DNA from: Letharia columbiana
Lineage: Eukaryota > Ascomycota > Lecanoromycetes > Lecanorales > Parmeliaceae
Length of the DNA: 64,000 nt
Assembly: GCF_014066305.1 (NCBI RefSeq)
Contig: NW_023501129.1
Coordinates: 1 to 64,000, forward strand
Direction: 5' to 3'
Shown: positions 29,632 through 38,766 of the stretch, in pieces
How the letters are laid out: every line of letters begins with the position of its first letter
Numbering within the stretch: position 1 is the first letter of the stretch
Notes under the pieces: generated by a model
What the model was told of the DNA's origin: nothing
Seen by the model: only the letters and a program-made list of their open reading frames with translations
Database searches by the model: none
Position numbers and translations under genes: made by a program

Positions 29632-30822
29632 TTAATTAGCTCGATGCAAAGTATGTTTTAATATACCTTGAAATATATAATTGACAGCTTCCTCATGATG
29701 CTGAACATGTCATATATCGCCTATTCTTGACTTGTTCTCATCATCATCAATATATAATGGTCTAGATTGCGATAAGTCAAGGCCTTCATATCTTAAAGGT
29801 AAAACTTTATCTCAAGTAACATCCACTGCATCATTTGTTAATGGTATTTTGAAGAATGCTATTTCTCTACCAACGGCTACAATAACAAAACCACCATATT
29901 GTCCATTAGGGTCCGCATAGCCTCTTCTTAAGTAAATAGCTGCGGTTACCTGATCCAGAGCTTTAAAAAAGCTCTCAAATGGTCTTTTAGACTCAACTCA
30001 TAAAAAATCGAAAGGATCCTCTGCTAACCTTTCATTAATATAGCTGAGTGTAAAGTCTGGTTTTCTTCTACCAGGACCGGGGAATTCATGGGTTCAAGAT
30101 TGGGGAGCTATAATAAAACCTGCAGGTACCCTCTCGCCCTCATGAAATTCGTCGCGTTGCCATGGAAAATGGTAGGTTAATATCCCATTCATATAACAAT
30201 CTACTCTATCTTCCAAGGAAGGATGCCTATGATCGGTATCATCTACCAAAGCTATTGCTTGACTTATAGATATTAAGTCAATATAGCTACTCCTACTCTG
30301 TAATGGTAAGCTCACAAAAGAATAAGGGTTCGGTGGAGAAACTATAAATAGATAAGCGAATACACTTATAATATATATTGCTCAATTAATAGTTAAAAAA
30401 ACATACTTTCCTAAATGAAGGGTTCAGGTACATGGAAACGCATATAACAGGGCACAAGCCGAGAAGTAAAAAAGTGCTAACGTATAAAGTATTCCTAAAT
30501 CAAAGTCTGATATACTTAGACCAGGACCATATGGTATAACAGAAAATCCTAACAAGGAAAAGATTAAAGTTATGATAGGTCCAAGAAAAAATAAAACTAA
30601 ATTAGCTTGTGTGGGAAAAACATATTCTTTTAAAAGAAGCTTTAAGGCATCTGCAAACGCCTGTAATAAACCGTAATATCCTATTATGTTAGGACCTAAT
30701 CTTCTTTGCATACTTGCCATTGTTTTTCTCTCTGCAACCGTAACATAAGCCACGGTTAACAGTACAGGCACGGTTAATATTATGACTTCTATAATAGATA
30801 TAAATATAGGTAAATATAACAT
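29632..30822 (-). CDS. Chimeric ORF: nad1 5' copy + cox1 tail signature + PD-(D/E)XK-like domain (396 aa)
   Basis: One uninterrupted frame with TGA read as Trp. Residues 1 to about 115 are a near-identical copy of Nad1 exon A. Residues about 116-165 are unrelated membrane segments. SPPNPYSFVSLPLQS (about residues 160-174) is the characteristic C-terminal signature of Cox1. The rest is a soluble domain with GPGRRKPDFTL (about residues 249-259) and, about 22 residues later, WVESKRP. That spacing and pattern fit the PD-(D/E)XK nuclease superfamily, with E-x-K as the catalytic pair, followed by an ALDQ helix. The upstream leader and tRNA are copied from nad1. Function is unknown; the nuclease call is inference from motifs. 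Confidence 0.75.
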
Positions 30823-31139
30823 GATATTAAAAATAAAATATAAAATATCTCATGAGAAAGAAAGATAATCATATGAACTTAAAAACTTTTTCTCATAATA
30901 ATATAAAATAAAAATAGAAGTAAACTAGGATTTTGTTAATTTTAGGGTGTGATTCTGCTACGATAACAATTATATTGTTATAGATTGAACAGAAAAACTA
31001 TTTATTATTAGTATATATCTTTGTAAAAAAGGAAACAAGTTATAACAATAGACAAAAAGCCATTATGTGTACAAAAGTAACTTTATGATTTATCATAAAG
31101 AAAATATTAGTAATACATGTAAACTAGAAACAAACTTGA
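30823..31139 (-). repeat. Duplicated nad1 leader
   Basis: Corresponds to 28104-28492 with substitutions and indels (shared blocks ACTTAAAAACTTTTTCTCA, AGAAGTAAACTA and ACTATTTATTATTAGTATAT). The duplicated unit runs from the tRNA-Arg(CCU) through the leader into nad1 exon A. Confidence 0.7.
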
Positions 31140-31210
31140 ATTCTTATCTAGGACTTGAACTTAGATCTAAATATTAGGAATATTCTGCTCTACCATTGAG
31201 CTAATAAGAA
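31140..31210 (-). tRNA. trnR: tRNA-Arg-like, anticodon CCU, copy near chimeric ORF
   Basis: Same structure as 28493-28563, with anticodon stem GAATA/TATTT around TTCCTAA. The T-loop is TTCAAGT. It belongs to the duplicated nad1 leader unit. Confidence 0.65.
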
Positions 31211-31284
31211 TATAATAAATTAGCATTTTCCTCTTAATACTAACCTATACTATTTACTTTTTCACAATAACATAAATGTATGAT

Positions 31285-31320
31285 GCCTTGTGAGATGCTC
31301 AACTCCGTTAGCAAATCACA
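31285..31320. repeat. Small hairpin repeat (GTTAGC/GCTAAC family)
   Basis: GATGCTCAACTCCGTTAGCAAATC; further copies at 31843-31870, 36910-36945, 25076-25098, 24768-24790 and 15958-15984. GCTCAAC and GTTAGC flank a three-base TTC/TCC loop. The copy at 31843 sits in TGTGTGAGATGCTCAACTTC, and that longer context recurs at 36905. Confidence 0.65.
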
Positions 31321-31403
31321 AGGCATCATACATTATTAAATTATAAGTATAAACTAGATTAGCGCTTACAGTAATTTGACCAACGTGATGCTTTGCAACT
31401 AAA

Positions 31404-31475
31404 AGGGATGCCGAGGAATCGAACCTCATGAATATGATCTGCAATCAAACTGTACAACCTTATACACGACATCCC
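31404..31475 (-). tRNA. trnC: tRNA-Cys (GCA)
   Basis: Acceptor GGGATGT/GCATCCC, anticodon loop TTGCAGA (GCA) on a stem with one mismatch, and T-loop TTCGATT. It is the only complete tRNA-Cys in the window; a 5' relic lies at 28750-28795. Confidence 0.85.
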
Positions 31476-31611
31476 TTTATTTTATTTTTATCTTTTTATT
31501 ATTACATAATAGTATAATTATTATTATTAACAATTTCATGCTTCGCAACACATATCATTTGAATATGCATCTGCCTCTTTTATGTTTATGTACATCTGCT
31601 TCTTGCGAAGC

Positions 31612-31703
31612 ACTGGTATATAAGACTCAAACTTAGAATCCTTGTGTTGCGGAGCATGGCCTAAACACAACACTTAATCAGTTAAGCTAAAGCGTACTAA
31701 TAT
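31612..31703 (-). pseudogene. Interrupted tRNA-Arg(UCG) copy
   Basis: Matches tRNA-Arg at 14437-14509 across the T-arm and D-arm, but about 12 extra bases (GTTGCGGAGCAT) interrupt the anticodon arm and the acceptor is altered. It is non-functional. Confidence 0.65.
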
Positions 31704-31725
31704 GTATATTAACAATTGGTTTGTT

Positions 31726-31799
31726 TAAGACCTACGGGATTCGAACCCATATAATGATGATTAAAAGTCACATATTTTACCAATTAAACTAAAGTCTCT
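31726..31799 (-). tRNA. trnK: tRNA-Lys (UUU), copy 3
   Basis: Differs from the other two tRNA-Lys copies by only two or three bases (in the T-stem and D-loop), so it may still be functional. It is part of a duplicated tRNA cluster. Confidence 0.75.
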
Positions 31800-32034
31800 A
31801 GATTTATTAACAATCATAAAAAGTAGTTGCTTGTGTGTGTGAGATGCTCAACTTCGTTAGCAAATCACATCACATGGCATTATATCTTTATTTAAGCAAT
31901 TAAGCCAACACGCTTCTAGATAAAACATAAGATACTTTTTATCTTGATATTGCTCTTCTTTTCTGATTTTTTATCAGAAAAGAAGAAGCAGAGCAAGTAA
32001 AATATGTATGCTTTAAACATTCTGTATAGTACCT

Positions 32035-32108
32035 TTAAATAAGTTCGAACATTTATCTAAAAACTAATAGTATTTATATTAGCCAGTTGAGCTATAAAGA
32101 TTATAGAT
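32035..32108 (-). pseudogene. Degraded tRNA-Asn copy
   Basis: Resembles tRNA-Asn at 15116-15186 (CTTTATAGCTCAACTGG, ATGTTCGAAC) but the acceptor no longer pairs and the anticodon arm is rearranged. Confidence 0.55.
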
Positions 32109-32178
32109 TTATAACATGTTTGCACAGTACTAAGTTACCCCAATCTGCTTCTTGCGAAGCACTGATAGATAAAGTTAA

Positions 32179-32249
32179 ATTCTTATCTAAGACTCGAACT
32201 TAGATCTAAATATTAGAAGTATTCTGCTCTACCATTGAGCTAATAAGAA
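32179..32249 (-). tRNA. trnR2: tRNA-Arg (UCU)
   Basis: Acceptor TTCTTAT/ATAAGAA, perfect anticodon stem GAATA/TATTT around CTTCTAA (UCU), and T-arm CTAAG TTCGAGT CTTAG. It is probably the functional member of a four-copy family (28493, 31140 and a 5' part at 33492). Confidence 0.85.
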
Positions 32250-32259
32250 TATATTACCA

Positions 32260-32795
32260 CTTTTACAGTAAGACGTAGGGGTCAGTAAGGGTGCATACCG
32301 CATTTGCTACTAGCTTACAGAGCTAATAGCTTAGAAAAATTCAAACAAAATAATCTGAAACAAGTGGTCATAGTTAAAAGGTCAATCTCAACCTGGTCTT
32401 ACGGTAAGCTGTAGGCTACTAGGAACAGACCAAGATAACGAAAGTGAAATAAAAGTTAAGAAAAAATACTCGTAGTATAAAGTATAGAGTGTAAGATAAA
32501 TTAAACGCGGAACACTATTTAGAGGATTAGTTCTAATATTCTAAAAGTGTTCTACCTCTAAATTAAAACCTGATATTAAGTGTATAAAAGACGTTTTATT
32601 TATTATAAACCCGATAAAGTCGAATATATATAGGGTCTTATATAGGTGTAGATTAGTAGACGTATTTATAGCTTTAAGTATATTAAGGTTATAATAAATA
32701 TTAATAAATAAAATAGATACTATAAGTAAGTAATCTAGACTTAAAATAAGACAATTAGCTTTATTATTAGCTGTTATAAGAAACTCTTTACCTAT
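32260..32795. other. Spacer of unusual composition
   Basis: No gene seen. The first half has moderate GC (CTTACGGTAAGCTGTAGGC). The second half (from about 32580) is dominated by TTATAA/TATTAA words and resembles the composition of 59280-59680. Confidence 0.4.
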
Positions 32796-32939
32796 TATAA
32801 GATATCCATCATGTGAATTATTAGCAACTGGGGTAATGCTGCAACTACCTTTGAGATAATCTCAACCCACTTGGCAACTTTTATTAAATTAATTAATTTC
32901 GGTTGCGGTATTATAAAGCTAATATTTAATAAATTTATC

Positions 32940-33182
32940 TTAATTATTATTAGATACATTAGTATATATAGAAGACATATCAGAATGTGTCTCCCTAGAT
33001 AGAGAACCCATAGAACTATTAAACTCATAAAGTAACCCGTTAATGTTATCATATGAATCAACAGGCATATCATGTGATGATGCCAAGTAATATAATAATA
33101 AAATAAAACTAGTAAATTCATTTAATATTATACCCCCTGCCAATATGCCCCACATTGTTAGTAATACTAATGAGTTAGTCAT
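32940..33182 (-). CDS. Membrane ORF on a duplicated cox3 leader (80 aa)
   Basis: The frame begins MTNS, like cox3 (MTNL), then differs completely: hydrophobic LVLLTMWGILAGGIIL and TSFILLLYYLA, then a Ser/Asp-rich tail with a TAA end. Upstream, both the 45-base spacer and tRNA-Val are copies of those before cox3 (13296-13412). A second frame at 32795-33121 overlaps it and is probably spurious. No family is recognised; expression through the cox3 signals is inferred. Confidence 0.55.
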   Translation of the reverse strand: MTNSLVLLTMWGILAGGIILNEFTSFILLLYYLASSHDMPVDSYDNINGLLYEFNSSMGSLSRETHSDMSSIYTNVSNNN

Positions 33183-33227
33183 GTTAAGTTTTACATTTTA
33201 TTTTGCGAATACCACAATGGTAAACAA

Positions 33228-33299
33228 TAAGGAAGAGGTGATTTGAACACCTAACCTACCGTGTGTAAAACGGTTGCTCTACCCTTGAGCTAATTCCCT
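33228..33299 (-). tRNA. trnV: tRNA-Val (UAC), second copy
   Basis: Matches tRNA-Val at 13341-13412, with the perfect anticodon stem ACCGT/ACGGT and an even better T-stem (AGGTG/CACCT). The acceptor has one weakened pair. It may be functional. Confidence 0.72.
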
Positions 33300-33304
33300 T
33301 ATAT

Positions 33305-33348
33305 GATGCTCATCTTTTCTGATAAAAAATCAGAAAAGAATAAACAGA
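33305..33348. repeat. Hairpin TCTTTTCTGAT/ATCAGAAAAGA
   Basis: A self-complementary element with an AAAA loop. Relatives occur at 28245-28290, 31963-31992 and 49868-49905, and as an expanded tract at 53530-53650. Confidence 0.75.
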
Positions 33349-33427
33349 GCACTGAAAATATAAACATACAAAACCTAGAATAAAAACATACATATATGCA
33401 TGTATGTTTTTATAACAAGTGTAAATT

Positions 33428-33545
33428 ATCTATTGTTCTTGTAGTCAAGAAACAAATTTTTCTATAGACACTGATTCTATAACAATAGGCATTGAACTTA
33501 GATCTAAATATTAGAAGTATTCTGCTCTACCATTGAGCTAATAAG
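33428..33545 (-). pseudogene. Relic cox2 tail fused to tRNA-Arg 5' half
   Basis: Complement of 33492-33431 encodes [20 protein letters not shown] then Q and a stop, the Cox2 C-terminus. Directly upstream, bases 33492-33545 are the 5' two thirds of tRNA-Arg(UCU), so the upstream part of this cox2 end is missing. It is probably the original cox2 3' end, displaced when the HEG-linked copy took over. Confidence 0.7.
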
Positions 33546-34117
33546 AATATTATTTAACTAAAACGTAAAACTAAGACCAAATTAAAAACAATCCGGGTAA
33601 GTATAGCTTAGTTTTTACTACGTAGTAACATATTTAAAGGATTAACTAAGATCCTAAATAAAAAGAAATAAACACTTGATTTTAAGTGACAAAATTTGAG
33701 TATACATATACTTGCCAAATATTAATAATCTAAAGGATAAAAGAAATTTTACCATGCAAGAAAGACAGCATAGGAATGCACCGCAATGAAACTATATTGT
33801 GGACTGAAAACAAATGTGTGGTTCTAAGCTAATAAAAGACATTAGATTAGAAAGATGCAAAGGTGGCCAAGAAAATGTTATAGTTGTAAAAAAAGGGGTA
33901 TTTTCTAATAATGTCATAGTATAATAATTAAAAATAAAAAAAAGGGGCTAGGTCCCCGAACCATATAATGTACCAAGTTATTAGTAATATGTGAAACCAA
34001 TTTAATATATATAATTATGCAAATGTAAAATTTGTTAACTACCTTAAAACAGTAGATTAACTGTTTAACAAGATGATGATAATAATTACTGCTGAATTAA
34101 TAACAATACTTGTGGTT

Positions 34118-34205
34118 ATAAGGTGAATTTTTATGTTGAAACGGACTATACAACTATAGGTATTGAACTGTGTACTATACCACAAATCCCTCTTAGACAC
34201 TTATT
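34118..34205 (-). pseudogene. Second relic cox2 tail
   Basis: The complement reads GICGIVHSSIPIVV, a stop, SVST, a stop: a decayed Cox2 C-terminus (compare [20 protein letters not shown]). It lies just beyond the 3' end of the GIY-YIG ORF. Confidence 0.7.
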
Positions 34206-34267
34206 CTATTACCATAGGCATGCAGTTGTTTTTTTGTTGTTTATTAAGTACATTACCACATGGAGGT

Positions 34268-35647
34268 TTAATATATTTCATACTCAAAAGTTAATCCCTT
34301 ATACACTCCACCCTTTGTAAGGTTTCTGTTTATACATTTACGATCTAACTTTATACCCTGAGTTTCGTAATGCCTAACTATATCCATAATACTGAAAAAG
34401 ATCTTTTTACTATTATCAGAAATAGATTTTACAACTAGACCTTTGTTTTTTTTGTTTTTTTTAGGTTCAACTACTACTTTGTTTTTGTATTCCTTCATTA
34501 ACAGGTCTAGCTTTTCATAATCAAAATTAGCGGGTAAAGATTTTTCTTGGTATTTACAAAAAAAACCATGGAATTCCCTACCTTCCTTAATACGTTTAGA
34601 TAAAGTGGCTCTTTTTATAGTCAAACCAAGAGATCTTAAGTAAGATACACAACTTTTTAAAGAATCAAATTCTAAACTCTCTTGAAAAGGGGCCACCAAT
34701 TTATTTACTTTTTTAAATTCAAGAACCACAGTTTTACATGCCCGAGTACCTAAGGCATATAAAGCTTTACGTTTTTCATTCATAACATTTAAAAGCTCTT
34801 TGCTGCTTAAGTTACTAGCAACAGTTGAATCTATAAGGAAACTTAATAAAATAAAATAACCCAGGTAAGGTACTTTAGTATTCACATATTTATTACAAGA
34901 AGATTGATGTATACTTAAGACCCTTTTTAAGCTAATTTTTGATTGAGCATGATAATAGAGAATGGTACAAGACAAATTGTATACATATATAGAATTAGCT
35001 GTTTGAGATCCAAAGTTAACAACCCTCAATGTATTTAAGTCATACCTTTTATCTAATAACATATACTGTTCTAGTAGTAAGCAATCTGTAGTTTTAAATT
35101 CGTCATTACCTAGTCTATATATTTTTAGCTTAAAAGCACTAAGACCTTGCTTGTTGAGAATAGGTAGAAATAGGCCACCAATACGTTGAGCGTCGTCTTT
35201 AAAATAATATTCCATACGTCGCCTCAGAAGGTTAGATGAACCAACATACATAGACCCTGAAACTATGTGAGTAAAGACATATACTCCTCCAAAACCACTA
35301 TATTTAGATTTACCAACCAAACTATAAAAAAAACTTTTACTATCTTTAGTAATAGGAAGATCAAACTCTACCCCTTTAACCCTTAACAAAGCTTCTAGTT
35401 TTTGTGGAGTAATAAATACATTTTTATATTTAAGTATACTGTTTAAAACTAAACTAGTTGTAGTATTACCACTCTGCATGTGTTCCAAAGCTAATCTTTC
35501 AGGACTATGAACTAAACTAGTATAGTTTTTTGTAGCTAAACGGTTGAAAGTTACTGTTCCTGTAGTCAAGAAATGAATTTCTCGATTGAAACGGACTCTA
35601 TAACAATAGGCATTGAACTGTGAAGTATACCACAGATTTCTGAACAT
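34268..35647 (-). CDS. GIY-YIG endonuclease overlapping the last cox2 exon (459 aa)
   Basis: Large intact ORF ending at a TAA. The ATG at 35647 lies within the last cox2 exon in another frame; a later in-frame start is possible. GIY-YIG motifs are GVYVFTHIVSGSMYVGSSNL (about residues 138-157), then RRRMEYYF, LLLEQYMLLDKRYDLNTLRV, and a long C-terminal region with NUMOD1-like segments. It resembles the rnl intron HEG. It is not inside an intron: it sits between the active cox2 3' end and two relic cox2 tails. This matches the known class of HEG elements that bring their own copy of the host gene 3' end, as described for Allomyces atp6. Confidence 0.82.
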   Translation of the reverse strand: MFRNLWYTSQFNAYCYRVRFNREIHFLTTGTVTFNRLATKNYTSLVHSPERLALEHMQSGNTTTSLVLNSILKYKNVFITPQKLEALLRVKGVEFDLPITKDSKSFFYSLVGKSKYSGFGGVYVFTHIVSGSMYVGSSNLLRRRMEYYFKDDAQRIGGLFLPILNKQGLSAFKLKIYRLGNDEFKTTDCLLLEQYMLLDKRYDLNTLRVVNFGSQTANSIYVYNLSCTILYYHAQSKISLKRVLSIHQSSCNKYVNTKVPYLGYFILLSFLIDSTVASNLSSKELLNVMNEKRKALYALGTRACKTVVLEFKKVNKLVAPFQESLEFDSLKSCVSYLRSLGLTIKRATLSKRIKEGREFHGFFCKYQEKSLPANFDYEKLDLLMKEYKNKVVVEPKKNKKNKGLVVKSISDNSKKIFFSIMDIVRHYETQGIKLDRKCINRNLTKGGVYKGLTFEYEIY

Positions 35648-38163
35648 TGCAAATCTACCACTAATTAACCCGTATTTTGGTTAAAGAGGGTACTTCTTCC
35701 TGAGTATAAATAGCAATATTTATACCCTTTTAACAAAGAACATTACATATATAAGCGGTTCTTCTGCATCTTTTCAGGTGGGGTTTGACTATATCTTAAG
35801 CTTGCGCCAACCAACTTTTAGTCGATGAACTGCACACCATTTACGTATAAATGGTGCTTGGCTGCGGATTGCCCATATTCTTAATTAAATAAGTTATCAA
35901 TTTCGATTTTACCGTACCACGAGTCATTACCTGTGCCACCAGAGTATTACTAGCCTGGTTTGGTTGAAATTGCTTTAGGGATTTCCCGCAATTTGAAGGT
36001 TTTGAGCCGAAGGTTCACTTCGACTATGGCCTCAGACCATAAAATGTTCCTTCTCTGTTAATCATAACAGAAACTTGATTTAATCTTCCAGGATAGGCGT
36101 CACATTTAATACCTAAAGCAGGGCAAGCAAAAGAATGGATAACGTCAGCACCTGTAACTATAAATCTAACATGAGTTAGTTCTGGTATAATAAGTCTATT
36201 ATCCACTTCTAACATTCTTAAAGCACCGTCTTCTAAGTCAGATTCAGGCACTAAATATGAATCAAATTCAATAAACTCATCATCACTATTTAAAAAATCA
36301 GGATATTGGTAGCTTCAGTATCATTGGTGCGGAAGTTTTTAAACAACCTTTCGACTGTACATTAAGCATCATAGATATACATCTAAAACACCCACAAGTG
36401 ACCCAGTCTGTTGCAACAGACATAAAAAAATAAATTGTCTACTGACAGTCTTGTATTCTTAATAGATATCGGATAAAAATAAGATATTAACTGTTTTCAC
36501 TCATGTCGCCAAAGAGAAAAATCTTTTTCTCTTTAAGATCCCCGTCGGGATCTTAGAAATTAATAGATTCAACTTATTGCCTTTTAAAATAAATAACTTT
36601 ATTATGTTTGATGCCCATTATTCGCAATCGCAACACTTAAAGAGATAAAAGCAATAAAGAGCACTAACTAAGGCTCAATTAAGCTAGTGGTCTATATTCT
36701 ACCCCTTATTCTACCCTATTCTCCAACATAAAAATTATGTTTACTTAAACCGGATTGAATAAAAAAAATAAATATAAACATATCAATTAAGATCACGACT
36801 ATTACATATATGTGAGGGGATTAAAAGAACTTATACTTTATTGCTTTTGTGTTGCTATTGCGGTTGTGCGAAGCACATCAGCATGAGTATAACCTTGTTT
36901 TTGCTTGTGTGTGTGAGATGCTCAACTTCGTTAGCAAATCACATGACATGGCATCAGTAACTATAAACCTAATTTATAGCGCATACTAGGTATAACAAAG
37001 GGTAAGATCAATTTTCTTAGCTTTAATACTGATTCACCTTTAATATATATTGAAGATTGGCGAGGTGTATTAATCTTTTGAACGGTACAACTTAAATAAA
37101 AGAGTTTTTTTAACAAATTAGCTAAAAGTTGCACTTCTTCTAATTTAAAACTATTGCTTGATATTCTAACCCCTGGCTTAGCTCAGCCACCATCATCCAT
37201 GATCCAAATTGCTAAAGCTAAGGGTGTCAAATATTGCTCTAGCTTAACACTAAGCGTTTTTGTACCTTTTTTGTAAAACAGTTTGTATATTCAATTAAAA
37301 CTTCTGAAAGTAAAGGTATTAAACTCATAACCGTAGTACTCTTTAATTTCGTTAGATATTTTATTCCGTAGTTTTCTAGTGTACATTCTAGGTTTTAAAT
37401 TGGAACAATAACCTCTTTTGTAATAAAATTCATACAATCAAAATAAATAGTCTTTATGTACTTGACTTTGTTTATAAGAAAATCTAGTACCTTCTAGAGT
37501 TCTTGCACTAGCATAGGAATCACCCAATAATGAACCAATAAGAACGGATATTACTTCCTCATTATGTGGTCCTATTCTATTAGAAGCCTTAACTTTAGTA
37601 TGAAATGTTTTCTTGAAATAAACAGGCTTAGTTAAAAAAGTAGTAAAGTTATGTTTTGTATATCTGGTGATGCTCATGTTTGGCAATTGCAACAAAAAGC
37701 TTGTACTTTGGACTTGAGCTAGTCTAGGTACTAAAGTATTATTTTTTTCACCAGTACGGTTTGACATAGGTAGTCAAACCGTTAAACTGGTATCTTTTAT
37801 TTTATTTAATATATGTAATTTAAGGCCACCCGTAAAGAAACCTTCTGCTAACACTGCCATAGCTGGATCACTTACTTCATCCATTAAATATAACAATTTA
37901 AAAGATGGAAAAGCGATTAAAATTAATATTAAGGCAGGTGTAATAGTTCATATTAGCTCGATCAATGTTCCATGACTTAAATATTTATGTGAAATTGGTG
38001 ACTCTGTATTAGTATAGTTTTTAACTATTGATATTAATAATCATCCTACCCCAAATAATATTATAACTAAATAGAACAATATATTATCATGTAACTCCAC
38101 TAAACCTTCCATTTGTGGTGTTGCACTATCTTGAAAATATATACCTCAAGGTCTAGGTGCATC
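35551..38163 (-). CDS. cox2: Cytochrome c oxidase subunit 2, three exons
   Basis: Cox2 carries the CuA centre of complex IV. Exon 1 (about 38163-37840) starts [20 protein letters not shown] and ends [10 protein letters not shown]. Exon 2 (36329-36036) starts HQWYWSYQYPDF and has [20 protein letters not shown] and [16 protein letters not shown]. Exon 3 (about 35650-35551) has [16 protein letters not shown] and ends SWLQEQ. The CuA ligands (His in VIHSFA; Cys, Cys and His in [11 protein letters not shown]) are present. Intron 1 holds a LAGLIDADG ORF; intron 2 (about 385 bases) has none. There is no stop between cob and this gene: cob reads in frame through a linker into cox2. Internal ATG codons (MSYMSYMSY) just before DAPRPW could give a separate start. 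Confidence 0.93.
36961..37840 (-). CDS. LAGLIDADG endonuclease in cox2 intron 1, fused to exon 1
   Basis: The cox2 exon 1 frame continues into the intron with no stop. LAGLIDADG motif 1 is [11 protein letters not shown] and motif 2 is [13 protein letters not shown]; both keep the acidic residue. Between and after them are [13 protein letters not shown] and [13 protein letters not shown] segments, ending MRYKLGL then TAG. Such fused products are usually processed to release a homing endonuclease or maturase. Downstream of it is a group I core (36330-36560, AATGTACAGTCGAAAGG-type on the complement). Confidence 0.85.
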
Positions 38164-38766
38164 ACAATATGACATATATGACATATATGACATAGGTAAA
38201 GCTGCAAAAACGAAAACGATACTTGCACAATATAATAAGAGAATTATGCTTGTAATAATAAGAATTACTTTTTTAACTATAATAGGATTGTCTTTGCTAG
38301 ATCCAACCTCAGATGATCCACCTCCACCAACAGATGATCCGCCGTTACCGTTATCTCCTTTATCATTACCTTTTTTATCGTCGGAGTTTTGATAAGCCTT
38401 AACAGGTGCGACGGGATTAGGTGCGCCTTTTGCTACCTCTACTATACTAACAGCAGAATAAGGGTTATTACCTTGTAGCCATTCTGCTACAGCTGTAGGT
38501 CTGTCACGCCATGGATCTATTCCCAAATGGCGAAGAGGCATTATATGTGAATTTATATGCATGCCCGTGTTGGTATGATATGTAGTTATAATTCCCGTAA
38601 AAGGATCTATCCAGCAAGTAGTGTTATTGTTATGAATTGCACGTATGAATCGTACACTCCTCTCCATAATATAATCAGAGGCAGGAGCATTTAATTTAGG
38701 AGAAGGGAAGAATCCTGATTGCACCTGTACCAAATCTAATTTAGATAACACGTAGCTGTTATTATA
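38160..38766 (-). other. In-frame linker joining cob to cox2
   Basis: After the usual Cob end ([10 protein letters not shown]) the frame goes on for about 200 residues to Cox2 DAPRPWG, with no stop of any kind. The linker holds a His/Trp/Asp-containing segment ([20 protein letters not shown], then [16 protein letters not shown]), a Gly/Ser/Asn-rich stretch ([18 protein letters not shown]), one membrane helix ([20 protein letters not shown]) and three ATG-led MSY repeats. I recognise no family. Whether the product stays fused, is cleaved, or cox2 is started internally is unknown. Confidence 0.8.

Noticed and set aside
32795..33121. 108-codon minus-strand ORF overlapping ORF 32940-33182
   Set aside because: The other frame starts at the duplicated cox3 start codon and is the better candidate; this one is a hydrophobic AT-driven frame.
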